53,672 nt of DNA from HyVt-337 sp964428895 (GCA_964428895.1 CAYRZU010000016.1:1-53672), one strand, 5' to 3'. Shown: positions 1 through 8,818, counted from the stretch's first letter. Notes: a model not told the origin generated them from the letters alone. Numbers and translations are program-made.

Positions 1-1187
1 CTAGTGGGCCCACCGATCCACGCAGGCCCTTCCTGGATGAGGTATAGGCATCAAAGGCGTCGTTGAAATCGCGCACCAGCCGTTGGTGTTCGGCGTAACC
101 GGGAACGACGGTCGCCTGAATCATCCTATCGCCGTATTCGTTGAATGTTCGAAGCAGGTGGTCCCAGTCCAGGTGCAGGTGACGGCGGCGCGGTGGCCCC
201 TCGTCGTCGTTGCTGAATGAGCCAAAGGTCCCTGTTCGATAGACCATCATGACGCAATCCAGCCACATGAAACGCTCATATTCCAACGTGGCAGCCAAGT
301 CCCCTAGAGGAGGCATGTCCCGCAGATCAGCCAGGAAGGCGTTGGCTTGTTCGACGGAGAGCTGCCCCGAAGTCAGTATCTTGCGACAGCCGCTACTGGC
401 CAGGGAGTCCACCGCTAAGCCGACCAGCCATTGTATGAGGGTTGGAGCTGTCGTCATTTGACGACCTAGTCGATGGATGATCATCAGGTCTTCACGAGCC
501 CCGTCGATATCGCCTTCGCCAAGCCGCAGCATGGCGCGTGAAGCTAGGGCCTTGGCGAGACTTCGAACTGAATTGAGGTCCGGTAGGTTGCACGCCAGCA
601 GCGATGGGGGGGGTGTCAGCGGGGATGATGGGAAGGTAGACGTGCGGCTGGGCGCACGCTTCCGATACCAGTGTCAGGGCCCGTTCGTTCTCGGCAAGCC
701 ACTCGGCGGCGATTGGGTATTCGTCGGCCGTCCAGGGGGTGGACTGAATCTTCTCGGGGAGGTCGTCGATGTCTTCTCCCTCGTGTCCAGAGGATCCACA
801 GAAGTTCCGAAGATCTTCAAAGAACGGCCCGGTCAGGTCGGCCTCGCTTAGGCCGAGCTGGCGTAGGGACTCAGCCCGGTCGGAGTCTTTGAACATCTCC
901 GGCCCGATGGCTAGGGCGAGTTGTCTGGCGCCGTTATTGTCGGGCGTGACGCCTTCGGAGAACCGGTCGATGAGATACTGCGTGTAGTTGATCGTGCCGT
1001 CGGGGTTAATCGGCCCACTGATGACGGTGGTGTCGGGGCCGATGGTGAAGGTGCTTTCGACCGGCCAGTAGTTCCACACGAGGAAGGCGAGCAAGCATGC
1101 ACCGATAACCCCCAGCACTCGCGGCCATCGCCGGCGGCGCTTCTTGAGGGGGGCGTCGGCGCGCGGAGACACGGATGGTTGCGTCAT
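1..1187 (-). CDS. Planctomycete-type membrane-anchored hypothetical, frameshifted, C-terminus cut by window
   Basis: Function unknown. The N-terminus has a basic run (KKRRRRW) and one membrane helix at about residues 22-40, then a segment with SEGVTPDNNGA. From memory this resembles a family of planctomycete hypotheticals with an N-terminal anchor. The reading frame is broken at a run of eight G (606-613, C on the coding strand). As written it soon ends at 492. Removing one base gives DTPPSLLACNLPDLNSV and an uninterrupted frame of about 200 more residues to position 1, with no stop. The downstream part reads like real protein (LRLGEGDIDGAREDL, TLEYERFMWLDCVMM). I start at ATG 1187, which has GGGGA 7 nt upstream; GTG 1193 is too close to that site. 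It lies 40 bp after mlaD on the same strand, so it may be the last gene of that operon. A sequencing error in the G run is the simplest explanation. Confidence 0.7.
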
Positions 1188-1227
1188 GGTCACGTCCCCA
1201 GATTGTCACTGCCGCCGCGCCGGGTGG

Positions 1228-2091
1228 CTATTTCAGCTTGAGGCCGACGCCTTGGCTCTTCCATTGATCCAGCAGGGCGCGGGTCTCTTCCAGGAGCTTG
1301 GCGAGCTGGTGGGTGGCGTCCAGCAGTTCGCGGTGGACGCGGTCGTCGACCACGAGTTTGCCCAGGGTGCCCTCCCCGCGGTTGATCTTGCCCAGCAGCG
1401 TTTGGGCGTCGACCAGGAGCTTGGCCATTTCGTCGGCGGCCAGATAGAGCTTGCCCGCCAACCGGTTGGCCTTGGAGACCAGCCCGTCCGGATTGGTCGG
1501 GTCGGTCTGGGGGACCACGTCGGCCGTGATCACGGCGATGTTGTCCGTGGAGACCTTTAGGTTGTTGACCGTCGCGTGCAGTTTGCTGATCAGCGTCTCG
1601 GGGTCTTCTCTGTTGAACTCGACCTCGACCGTCTCGCGCAGCTTCTTGAGCGTGGCCACCATGTGTCGGATGGCCTCATCCAGCCCGCCGCCGACGTGGA
1701 CGGGGTGTTCCCAGTCGGCCAGTGGCTCATCCACACTGCCGCGGGTGACCACCAGCTTGGCGTCTCCGACCAGCCCGGCCGACACATACGGCACGCTGTC
1801 GGCGTGGATGGTGACGTCCTCGCGGAAGATGCGGGCGACGAAATAGGCTCGCCCGGCTTCGACGTCGAGGTCTACGCGGACGATGCGCCCGACTTCCACG
1901 CCGCTGAGGAGGACGATGGAGCCCTTCTTGAGCCCGGGGTTCTCATCCTCCTTGGCGAAAAAGACCGCTTCCTGGTATTCGCTCTGGAGCAGGCCGGACG
2001 CGCCGATCCATAGGCCCACGCCGACCAGAATGACCAGGATGGAGATGATGAAGATTCCGGCGACCAGTTCGTTGTGCTGTTTCTGTGGCAT
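1228..2091 (-). CDS. mlaD: MCE/MlaD-family lipid transport protein
   Basis: Periplasmic substrate-binding subunit of an Mla-type ABC system that moves phospholipids between the inner and outer membranes. The protein is 287 aa. One N-terminal membrane anchor (about residues 8-30, GIFIISILVILVGVGLWI) is followed by an MCE domain (about 35-120, with KKGSIVLLSGVEVGRI). A long helical C-terminal tail follows, of the kind that forms tunnels in MCE hexamers. The open frame extends upstream, but ATG 2091 is chosen because GGAG sits 8 nt before it and it lies just after the end of mlaF. The order STAS-permease-ATPase-MCE on one strand supports the assignment. The family call is firm; the lipid cargo and direction of transport are not shown by sequence. 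Confidence 0.9.
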   Translation of the reverse strand: MPQKQHNELVAGIFIISILVILVGVGLWIGASGLLQSEYQEAVFFAKEDENPGLKKGSIVLLSGVEVGRIVRVDLDVEAGRAYFVARIFREDVTIHADSVPYVSAGLVGDAKLVVTRGSVDEPLADWEHPVHVGGGLDEAIRHMVATLKKLRETVEVEFNREDPETLISKLHATVNNLKVSTDNIAVITADVVPQTDPTNPDGLVSKANRLAGKLYLAADEMAKLLVDAQTLLGKINRGEGTLGKLVVDDRVHRELLDATHQLAKLLEETRALLDQWKSQGVGLKLK

Positions 2092-2116
2092 CGATGGTTC
2101 TCCAAGCTCCAGCGGC

Positions 2117-2962
2117 TTACTGGCCGGCGGCTTCGAGGATATCCTCTTCGTATCCTTCGCTCCGCCGGCGATGGCTGATCGGGCCATCCGGATCGCCGCG
2201 GAGGAATTGGCGGATTAGGTCGTTGGTGTCGTCGCCGGTAGGCGGCCCGTCGCGCATGGCCTCGAATTCGGTGCGCGGGCCGACCTTCAGCATGCGGCCC
2301 TTGTCGAGCATGGCCATGCGGTCGGCGATTCGAAAGGCCGAATCCATCTCGTGGGTGACGACCACGCTGGTTACGCCCAGCTTCTTGGACAGGTCGATCA
2401 TGAGCTGATCGATTTCGGCGCTGGTGACCGGGTCCAGGCCGGCCGACGGTTCGTCGTAGAACAGAATCTCCGGATCCAACGCCGTCGCCCGGGCGAGCCC
2501 CGCGCGTTTCTTCATGCCGCCGGAAATTTGGCTCGGCATGCGGTCGGCGGCCTCGCGCAGGCCCACCAGTTCCAGCTTGATGGTGACGATCACGCGGATG
2601 GTCTCGTCGTCCAGGTCGGTGTGTTCCCTCAGCGGCAGGGCCACGTTCTCGGCGACGGTCATCGAATTAAACAACGCTCCGGATTGAAACAGGATGCCGA
2701 ATCGCTTGCGCGTCTCGTCGAGTTCGGCGTCGGACAAGTCGGCTATGGTCTGGCCGAACAGGTCCACATATCCCTCGTTGGGCTGAATCGAGCCGACCAG
2801 GTGACGCAGCAGCGTGCTTTTGCCGCACCCCGAGCCGCCCATGATGACCATGGTCTCGCCGGGGGCGATCTGGAGGTTCACGCCGTCCAGGACCGTCAGG
2901 TTCCCGAAGCGCTTGACCAGGTCCACTACGCGAATCACAGGTTGGCCGGCGGAGTCGCTCAT
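2117..2962 (-). CDS. mlaF: Mla-type ABC transporter ATPase
   Basis: Cytoplasmic ATPase that powers the MlaE permease for lipid transport. The 281-aa protein has Walker A GGSGCGKST (42-50), a Q-loop in LFQSGALF (about 91-98), signature SGGMKKR (147-153), Walker B ILFYDEPSAGLDP (about 166-178) and switch His in VVTHEMD (about 201-207). The SGGMKKRAGLARA form of the signature is typical of the MlaF/Ttg2A group, not of importers. A short C-terminal extension (EGYEEDILEAAGQ) follows the ABC fold. It begins 6 bp after the end of mlaE and ends 25 bp before mlaD, consistent with one transcript. Confidence 0.95.
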   Translation of the reverse strand: MSDSAGQPVIRVVDLVKRFGNLTVLDGVNLQIAPGETMVIMGGSGCGKSTLLRHLVGSIQPNEGYVDLFGQTIADLSDAELDETRKRFGILFQSGALFNSMTVAENVALPLREHTDLDDETIRVIVTIKLELVGLREAADRMPSQISGGMKKRAGLARATALDPEILFYDEPSAGLDPVTSAEIDQLMIDLSKKLGVTSVVVTHEMDSAFRIADRMAMLDKGRMLKVGPRTEFEAMRDGPPTGDDTNDLIRQFLRGDPDGPISHRRRSEGYEEDILEAAGQ

Positions 2963-2968
2963 TCGGCG

Positions 2969-3790
2969 TCACAGTTCGTAGACGTAGAAAACCATCGTGC
3001 ACACGCACGCGGCGATCACGATCGCCACGATGGAGTAAACCACGGTCATGGTGGTCGCTCGGCCGACGCCCTCGGCGCCGCCGCGGACCTTGAGACCTTC
3101 GTAACAGGCGATGGCGCTGATCAGCAGCCCGAACACCGCCGCCTGGATCAGGCCCGTCGCGAAATCGGAGTTGTCCAACTGCTTGCGCATGTTGGACCAG
3201 TAGTTGTACCAGACGTGCGTCCCCAGCAGCAGGCGGCTGGTCAGGAACCCCCCCAAGGCGATCATAATATCGGCGATCACCGACAGGAGCACCGTCATCA
3301 CGGTAGTCGCGACCACACGCGGAACCACCAGAAAACGAATCGGGTTCAAGGCCATCGCCCGCATGGCTTCGATTTCCTCAGCGACGACCATGGTCCCCAA
3401 TTCCGCCGCGATCGACGCGCCGGCAAAGCCGCTGAGAATGATGGCGGTGAAGATCGGACTGAGCATGCGGAACCCCGCGATGCCGATCACGTTGGCAATG
3501 GTGGCCTCCTGGCCGAACGTCGCCAACGGCGGCGCCAACTGCAGGGCCAACACAATGCCGATGAACCCCTGGACCAAGCAGACGATGCCTAGGCTCTTGA
3601 CGCCCACCCGGACCATCTGGGCGGCTAGGGCGTCTTTGCTGATGCGGGCCTTGGACGTAAACAGCCCATGAAAGGTGACCGTGAGAGTCTGCCCAATCAG
3701 GATCGAGAGGCCGCCGGCATAGCGAAGGGACTTGATCAGGGGCGCCCCGAAGGACTCGATCAGACCACGTTGCTCGGCGGAAAGAGGCAT
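2969..3790 (-). CDS. mlaE: MlaE-family lipid ABC permease
   Basis: Inner-membrane permease of the Mla system. The 273-aa protein has five or six hydrophobic segments and the central MlaE motif region (GFAGASIAAELGTMVVAEEIEAM given in parts: GASIAAELGTM then VVAEEIEAMRAM, about residues 125-147), followed by NPIRFLVVPR. The conserved glutamates of this coupling region are present. Its ATG (3790) directly abuts the stop of the STAS gene at 3791, suggesting tight translational coupling. Length and motif order are normal for the family. Confidence 0.95.
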   Translation of the reverse strand: MPLSAEQRGLIESFGAPLIKSLRYAGGLSILIGQTLTVTFHGLFTSKARISKDALAAQMVRVGVKSLGIVCLVQGFIGIVLALQLAPPLATFGQEATIANVIGIAGFRMLSPIFTAIILSGFAGASIAAELGTMVVAEEIEAMRAMALNPIRFLVVPRVVATTVMTVLLSVIADIMIALGGFLTSRLLLGTHVWYNYWSNMRKQLDNSDFATGLIQAAVFGLLISAIACYEGLKVRGGAEGVGRATTMTVVYSIVAIVIAACVCTMVFYVYEL

Positions 3791-4144
3791 TTAGGCGTTC
3801 AGGGCTTCTTCACAGGTCGCGTGAATGGAGAAAACGTTGTCCAGTCGAGTGATCTCAAAGAGGCTGTGCACCCGGTCGCTCATGCCGGCCAGGTGCAACG
3901 AGGCCCCAATGGCCCGGGCCCGCGAGAGCATCTTGACCAGCGAGGCGATGCCGGACGAATCCATGAACGACACGCCCGCCAAGTCCAACACCACGCGGGT
4001 GGGGCTATCGGCCAGGACCGCGCCAAGATCGTCCTGAAGCTGATTCGTATGCGAGAGGTTGATCTCGCCGACGACTTCCACGACGGCGGCTTTGTCGACC
4101 CAGTTGACGTTGCGGACCAATGATTCCGACTGACCTTCTGACAT
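3791..4144 (-). CDS. STAS-domain protein (MlaB-like or anti-anti-sigma-like)
   Basis: A single STAS domain of 117 aa. STAS proteins either regulate anti-sigma factors or, as MlaB, bind and activate MlaF. The fold is readable from VVEVVGEINLSHTNQLQDDL through VVLDLAGVSFMDSSGIASLV. The DSSG (62-65) keeps the serine that is phosphorylated in SpoIIAA-type proteins. Position as first gene before mlaE, with zero spacing, argues for an Mla role. The intact DSSG argues that phosphorylation control is possible. I cannot separate the two from sequence alone; no cognate kinase or phosphatase gene is adjacent. Confidence 0.85.
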   Translation of the reverse strand: MSEGQSESLVRNVNWVDKAAVVEVVGEINLSHTNQLQDDLGAVLADSPTRVVLDLAGVSFMDSSGIASLVKMLSRARAIGASLHLAGMSDRVHSLFEITRLDNVFSIHATCEEALNA

Positions 4145-4216
4145 GTCACGCGTCTCCTACAGGGCGTGTACTATAGCCCCGCTCCGCCGGTGTGGCAAGT
4201 GAAGCTGAAAAGAGGG

Positions 4217-4984
4217 TTAACTATCTTCGGGGCCCGAGACGGGCTCGTCGTCGGGGACCTCGGGCTCGTCGTCGGGTTCATCGTCTTCGGCGCTCTTGGG
4301 GCCGCGCATTCGGCGCCACCAGGAGGGCTCTTCTTCCTCGACCGGCTCGGGCGGAATCTCCTTCCGATGAGCGTTGGCCCAGTCCCGCGCCTTGGGGCCG
4401 TAATCGAACCCGAAGATCTCCACCAACCCCTCGTGGGCCTTGGTGCGAATCGACAGGTCCGGGTCGTCCATCAGGTCGGCCAGGGTCAGGACGGCCCGGG
4501 AATCGCGATAATTCCGCAGGGCGTGCGTGGCGGCGATGCGGACGTCCAGGGAGTCATCCTTTCGAGCGTGGGTGATCAGCGGCAGCAGGGCGTCCGGGCC
4601 CACGATGCGGTCCAAGGCCGTGGCGGCGTCCCAGCGGACGAACTCGGCGGGGTCTTCCAGGGCGTGAACCAGCGCGGGGATATGCTCGGTGTTGCCCAGG
4701 TTCCCCAGGGCCGTTACCGCCGCCGCCCGGACGAATGGGTCCGGGTCGCTCTTGACCATTTGGTCGTAGAGGGCCAGGGCGGCCGAATCCTTGCCGGCCT
4801 TTCGCTCGGCCAGTTCCAGGACGGCCTCGCGTCGCAGGCGCGGATCGACGTCGGTTACCTCGGCCATGAGCTGCTCGTTGGACTTCGGGAACATGCGCCA
4901 TGGACGCTTGTTGCCGTCATTCTTGGGGCAGCCCGCCAGGATCGTCAACGTCGGGATCACTATCAGCCAAATGGCGTGACGCAT
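4217..4984 (-). CDS. HEAT-repeat lipoprotein
   Basis: Predicted exported lipoprotein of 255 aa with HEAT-like repeats; likely a protein-binding scaffold, partner unknown. The signal peptide ends in a lipobox (ILAGC, Cys19). Repeats run from about residue 40 to 190, each a helix pair with conserved Asp/Arg (for example DPDPFVRAAAVTALGNLG and DPAEFVRWDAATALDRI). The C-terminal 50 residues are strongly acidic (EEEEPSWW, then DDEPDDEPEVPDDEP), probably disordered. It sits between the STAS-mla genes and murI on the same strand. There are 10 bp to murI, so it is probably co-transcribed with it. No enzymatic motif is visible. Confidence 0.8.
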   Translation of the reverse strand: MRHAIWLIVIPTLTILAGCPKNDGNKRPWRMFPKSNEQLMAEVTDVDPRLRREAVLELAERKAGKDSAALALYDQMVKSDPDPFVRAAAVTALGNLGNTEHIPALVHALEDPAEFVRWDAATALDRIVGPDALLPLITHARKDDSLDVRIAATHALRNYRDSRAVLTLADLMDDPDLSIRTKAHEGLVEIFGFDYGPKARDWANAHRKEIPPEPVEEEEPSWWRRMRGPKSAEDDEPDDEPEVPDDEPVSGPEDS

Positions 4985-4994
4985 ACGGGCTCCC

Positions 4995-5861
4995 TCACGT
5001 TAACTGCGCCTGCAGTTCGTCGGTGCCGACGTGTTGGACGTGGTCGATCGTGCGTCCGCCGAACCGCTGGCCGAGCTGGGCGAATCGCTGGGCGTTGTCC
5101 GTGGTGTAGCAGTGGAGTTCGCCGGGGGGGGAGGCCTCGGCCAAGAGTGAACTGTCAGCCAACTGTCGCTGCACTTGCTTGGCCGCGGCTGCCGCGGAAG
5201 AGACCAATGCCACGTCCGGCCCCATCAACTTGCCAATGGCGTCGGCCAGCAGTGGATAGTGCGTGCAGCCCAGGATCAACCCGCCGATCCGCTTACGTTG
5301 GAGCCGGTGGAGATAATCGCTCAGAACGTTGAGGACGATAGGGTCATCTTCGGGGCGACCTTCCTCGATGATGGGCACCAGCAGGGGGCAGGCGGCGGTG
5401 TGGATCTCGCGGGCGGGGTCGAGGTTGGCAATGGCGCGGTCGTAGGCGCCGGAGCGAATCGTCGCTTCCGTGCCGATCACGCCGATGGCCCCGTCGGTGG
5501 CGGCCACGGCTGCGGCGGCGCCGGGGCGGATGACATCGACCACCGGAACGGGACAGAACGCTTCGACCGCGTCGATGGCGGCGGCGCTGGCGGTGTTGCA
5601 CGCGACCACCAGCAGCTTGGGCTGGAACTGCATCAGAAAGGCCGCGCACTGCAACGCGAACTGGCGGACGGTCTCCAAGCTCTTGATGCCATAGGGCACG
5701 CGGGCGCTATCGCCGAGGTAGACGATCGGCTCGCCCGGCAAGGCCGCCGACAGTTCTCGCACGACCGTCAGCCCACCGAGGCCGGAATCGAACACCGCGA
5801 TCGGCGGCGCAGCGAAGCTGGGAGGCGGGGGATTCATGGCCAAGAGCGTATCAGGTCGCAT
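4995..5861 (-). CDS. murI: Glutamate racemase
   Basis: Interconverts L- and D-glutamate to supply D-Glu for peptidoglycan, in the cytoplasm. The 288-aa protein shows FDSGLGGLTV (24-33), VVACNTASAAA with catalytic Cys88, and LGCTHYPLL with catalytic Cys199. Both general acid/base cysteines are therefore present. AACPLLVPIIEEG (about 157-169) is also family-typical. An alternative start at Met9 (5837) would remove a short leader, and neither start has a convincing ribosome-binding site. The presence of murI supports a peptidoglycan-containing cell wall, which is consistent with modern views of planctomycetes. Confidence 0.95.
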   Translation of the reverse strand: MRPDTLLAMNPPPPSFAAPPIAVFDSGLGGLTVVRELSAALPGEPIVYLGDSARVPYGIKSLETVRQFALQCAAFLMQFQPKLLVVACNTASAAAIDAVEAFCPVPVVDVIRPGAAAAVAATDGAIGVIGTEATIRSGAYDRAIANLDPAREIHTAACPLLVPIIEEGRPEDDPIVLNVLSDYLHRLQRKRIGGLILGCTHYPLLADAIGKLMGPDVALVSSAAAAAKQVQRQLADSSLLAEASPPGELHCYTTDNAQRFAQLGQRFGGRTIDHVQHVGTDELQAQLT

Positions 5862-5870
5862 TGGCTGCGG

Positions 5871-6329
5871 CTAGGCCAGTTCGAGCAGGGCGATCAGGTC
5901 GGTCGGTTCCAGGCGGTAGTGCGTGCCGCGACCTTGGTAGAACCCGTGGGCCGCGATCAGGTGGATCGACAGCGGCGTGACGATCAGCGTTCGGCCGGCG
6001 GGCGCTTCCGTCAGGACTAGCTCGCCTTTGGGAAAAACGCCATCGCCGGGCCAAGGGGAGGGGATTCGGCCCATGCCTTCGTGCCAGACGGCCGTCAGGT
6101 TGGCCGAGACCTCTAGCCGTCGGCCAAGCTCGGCCACGGCGGCGTCGAACAGCTTCTTCAGTTCCGCGGCAATTCGCTCGTTTGTCAGGCCGGCCGCTTC
6201 AACGGCGGCGGCGTCGGCGGCGATGATCTCCGGCAGTTCGCGATGATCGCTACCCAGAAAACCTTCCGCGCACAAGGCGCCCGGCGCCATGCGCTCCAGG
6301 ATCATCAACTCTTGTTCGGTTCGCTTCAT
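5871..6329 (-). CDS. Conserved-looking hypothetical following nqrF
   Basis: I do not recognise this 152-aa protein. It begins at ATG 6329, only 2 bp after the nqrF stop, which fixes the start even though the open frame runs into nqrF. The N-terminal half is helical and acidic (IIAADAAAVEAAGLTNERI, then AAELKKLFDAAVAELG). The C-terminal half is beta-rich with PSPWPGDGVFPKGELVLTE and an LIAAHGFYQGRGTHYRLEP segment. There is no signal peptide, membrane helix, cysteine cluster or nucleotide motif, so it is not NqrM. Coupling to nqrF and murI suggests the same transcript but does not give a function. Confidence 0.75.
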   Translation of the reverse strand: MKRTEQELMILERMAPGALCAEGFLGSDHRELPEIIAADAAAVEAAGLTNERIAAELKKLFDAAVAELGRRLEVSANLTAVWHEGMGRIPSPWPGDGVFPKGELVLTEAPAGRTLIVTPLSIHLIAAHGFYQGRGTHYRLEPTDLIALLELA

Positions 6330-6331
6330 CG

Positions 6332-7471
6332 TCAGTTGAACTTGTCGTAGAAGATGCGGTCTTCGCCCAGCCCCTTGGCGGCCAGCACCTTGCAGGATGC
6401 GTCGATCATGCCCGCCGACCCGCACAGGTAGCCTTCCAGCGCGGGGTTGTCGGCGGGGGTGTGGCGGTCGACCACTTCGGTAATCAGGCCGACCTCGCCG
6501 GTCCAGTTGTCTTTGTCGGCCGGGGCCGACAGGGCGGGGATGAACTCAAACCACGGCAGTTCCTTCTCGAGCGCGGCCAGTTCATCCAGGAAGTACATGT
6601 CCTTTGCCGAGACCGCCCCGAAGAAGTATTTGGTGTTCCGCTCGATGCCGTGGGCCTTCATATAGCGGACCATCGCCCAGAACGGGCTCATGCCCGACCC
6701 GCCCGCAATCCAGACCATGTCGTTGTTGGTGTCGGACAGGCGGAAGTCGCCGTAGGGGCCGTTCAGCAGCACCTCATCGCCTTCGGCCAGGTGTTCGAAC
6801 ACCCATCCCGTGCAGATGCCGCCCGGGACCAGGCGGATGATGGTCTCGATGTAGCCGTGGTCGTCGGGAGAGCTGGACATGCTGTAAGCGCGGTAGACGG
6901 CATCGGGGTTGTCGCCGTAAGCGGGGGCGCGGAGCTGAATGTATTGGCCGGCGGCGAAGTCGATCGCGTCCGGCTCGATCAGCCGAATGCGCAGTTCCTT
7001 GATATCGTGGGTCAGGTCGCGGATGCGTTCGACCACGCCGCGAAATTCGCGGATAGCAAACAGCTCTTCGGGGATTTCGATCTTCAGATCGTTGCGGACC
7101 TTGATCTGGCAGGAGATCCGCACGTTGTCGGCGACGTCCGCGGGGGCCAGGAGCGGCTCTTCGGTCGGCAGGAGCGGCCCGCCGCCTTCAAGCACCTTTA
7201 GCTTGCAGTAGGAGCACGTCCCGCGCCCCCCGCAGGCTGAGGGGATGAAGATGCCCTCGTTGCGGAGCGTGTTGAGCAGGCTTTCCCCGCCGGGGATTTC
7301 GAGTGTGCGGCCGCCGTCGTTGATGTCGACCGTGCAGGCGCCGTAGTTGACCAAGTACCGCTCAGCCACCACCAACAAGAATGCCAATGCCGCCGCCAAT
7401 GCGCACGACAGCCCGGTCGCGATCAGCACGACCAGCCACGGAGCGAATGGTTGTATGTCGGCGAGTACCAT
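6332..7471 (-). CDS. nqrF: Na+-translocating NADH:quinone reductase subunit F
   Basis: NADH-oxidising subunit and electron entry point of the Na+-pumping NQR complex. The 379-aa protein has an N-terminal membrane helix (about 10-36). A ferredoxin domain follows, with 2Fe-2S ligands Cys80, Cys86, Cys89 (CGGRGTCSYC) and Cys121 (RISCQIK). The FAD domain has RAYSMSS (194-200) and the NADH-binding domain has IAGGSGMSPF (about 255-264). The C-terminus has the family LCGSAGM-like element (GYLCGSAGMIDA). Length is slightly below the usual 400 or so. It follows nqrE by 4 bp. Confidence 0.97.
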   Translation of the reverse strand: MVLADIQPFAPWLVVLIATGLSCALAAALAFLLVVAERYLVNYGACTVDINDGGRTLEIPGGESLLNTLRNEGIFIPSACGGRGTCSYCKLKVLEGGGPLLPTEEPLLAPADVADNVRISCQIKVRNDLKIEIPEELFAIREFRGVVERIRDLTHDIKELRIRLIEPDAIDFAAGQYIQLRAPAYGDNPDAVYRAYSMSSSPDDHGYIETIIRLVPGGICTGWVFEHLAEGDEVLLNGPYGDFRLSDTNNDMVWIAGGSGMSPFWAMVRYMKAHGIERNTKYFFGAVSAKDMYFLDELAALEKELPWFEFIPALSAPADKDNWTGEVGLITEVVDRHTPADNPALEGYLCGSAGMIDASCKVLAAKGLGEDRIFYDKFN

Positions 7472-7475
7472 GTCT

Positions 7476-8129
7476 CTACAGTTTGATCATCCCTTGGAAA
7501 ATCACGAACGCCATGGCCATGATGCCCGCGACGATCAGCGTGATGCCGGGCCCGCGCAGGGCTTCCGGCACGGATTCTTCTCTGATCCGACTCCGCACAC
7601 CCGCCATCAGCATGATGGCGATGAACCAGCCGGCCCCCGCGCCGAAGCCGTACACCAGGCAGTCCAATCCGCCGAAGCCCTTGCCGGTGACGTTGGTCGT
7701 CATGAACAGTGATGCGCCCAGGATGGCGCAGTTGACCGTGATCAGCGGCAGGAAGATGCCCAGCGCGTAATAGAGCTTCAGGCTGATCCGCTCGATCAGC
7801 ATTTCCATCAGTTGTACGAAGGCGGCCACCACGACGATGAACAGGATCAGCTTGAGGCTCTCAGCCGGAACACCGTAAGGCTCCAGCGGCAGCAGCACGT
7901 AGGCGTACAGCAGCCAATTGATGAACACCGTGCAGGTGGTGACAAAGATCACGGCCAGGCCCATGCCGAACGCGCTTTTGATCTGTCGGCTGATCGACAG
8001 GAACGGGCACATGCCCAGGAACCGCGTCAGCAGGATGTTGTCGGTCAGGGCCGCTGAGACCAGGATCACCAGCAGGCGGATGAGCATGGGGGCGTCGAGC
8101 GGGGAGGCGGCTATGGTTTCGGCAATCAT
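7476..8129 (-). CDS. nqrE: Na+-translocating NADH:quinone reductase subunit E
   Basis: Integral-membrane subunit of the NQR pump, 217 aa with six hydrophobic segments. The two conserved cysteine half-motifs that help ligate the intramembrane Fe-S centre are present: TRFLGMCPFLS near the N-terminus and TVNCAILGAS in the middle. It overlaps the nqrD end by 4 bp (8126-8129), so the two are translationally coupled. NqrE belongs to the RnfA/NqrE family. The neighbouring nqrF with both FAD and 2Fe-2S domains shows this is NQR and not RNF. Confidence 0.96.
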   Translation of the reverse strand: MIAETIAASPLDAPMLIRLLVILVSAALTDNILLTRFLGMCPFLSISRQIKSAFGMGLAVIFVTTCTVFINWLLYAYVLLPLEPYGVPAESLKLILFIVVVAAFVQLMEMLIERISLKLYYALGIFLPLITVNCAILGASLFMTTNVTGKGFGGLDCLVYGFGAGAGWFIAIMLMAGVRSRIREESVPEALRGPGITLIVAGIMAMAFVIFQGMIKL

Positions 8130-8803
8130 GAGGCGCCTCCTGCCGTTGCGACCTTAGATGATTCCCGTCGCATGGCCCAGCTCTTGGCGGCCCAGACCAC
8201 CATTGCCAGCACGAAGAACGCTCCGGGCGGCATGACCATCAGCGTCCACGGCCGCCACCAGGTCTGGCCGCCCGTGGGCAGCACGTCAACCATCCAAGTC
8301 GTGCCTTTCAGCAGCGTGCCGAAGCCCAGCACCTCGCGGATCACGGCTACGCACATCAGGACGGCCGCATAGCCGAGCCCCGCGCCCAGGCCGTCCAGCG
8401 CGGAAGCAATAGGCCGGTTCTTGTTGGCGAACGCTTCCAGGCGACCCAGCACGATGCAGTTGGTGATGATCAGACCCACGTACGCGGCGATGTCCTTGTG
8501 AGTCTCAAAGAAGAACGCCCGGAAGACGATATCGACCACGATCACATACACCGCCGCGATCAGAATCTGCACCATGATCCGGATTCGCTTGGGCGTGAAC
8601 TCTCGCAGCAGGCTGACCGTCAGCGAACTCATGGTCGTCGTCCAGATCAACCCCACGCACATCAGCGTGGTGTTGAACACCAGGTTCGTCACGGCCAGCG
8701 CCGAGCAGATGCCCAGCACCTGCCGGAAGATGGGATTCTCATTCCACACCTGGTCCAACAGGGCCCGGCCGGCTGAGACACGATCCTGTGGCGTTCCGTT
8801 CAT
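8126..8803 (-). CDS. nqrD: Na+-translocating NADH:quinone reductase subunit D
   Basis: Integral-membrane NQR subunit, 225 aa with six hydrophobic segments. Conserved GICSALAVT (about 31-39) and TNCIVLGRLEAF (about 113-124) supply the cysteines that pair with those of NqrE around the intramembrane Fe-S centre. The start at ATG 8803 lies 15 bp after the nqrC stop. Length and motif placement are normal. Confidence 0.96.
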   Translation of the reverse strand: MNGTPQDRVSAGRALLDQVWNENPIFRQVLGICSALAVTNLVFNTTLMCVGLIWTTTMSSLTVSLLREFTPKRIRIMVQILIAAVYVIVVDIVFRAFFFETHKDIAAYVGLIITNCIVLGRLEAFANKNRPIASALDGLGAGLGYAAVLMCVAVIREVLGFGTLLKGTTWMVDVLPTGGQTWWRPWTLMVMPPGAFFVLAMVVWAAKSWAMRRESSKVATAGGAS

Positions 8804-8818
8804 TCGCTTCGGGGTGTC

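Noticed and set aside
249..461. Short plus-strand frames at 249-461 and 477-851
   Set aside because: They lie opposite the frameshifted hypothetical gene, whose repaired minus-strand frame is continuous and protein-like.
2351..3592. 413-codon plus-strand frame opposite mlaF and mlaE
   Set aside because: Antisense to two well-conserved genes; the translation is His/Gln/Asp-rich mirror sequence.
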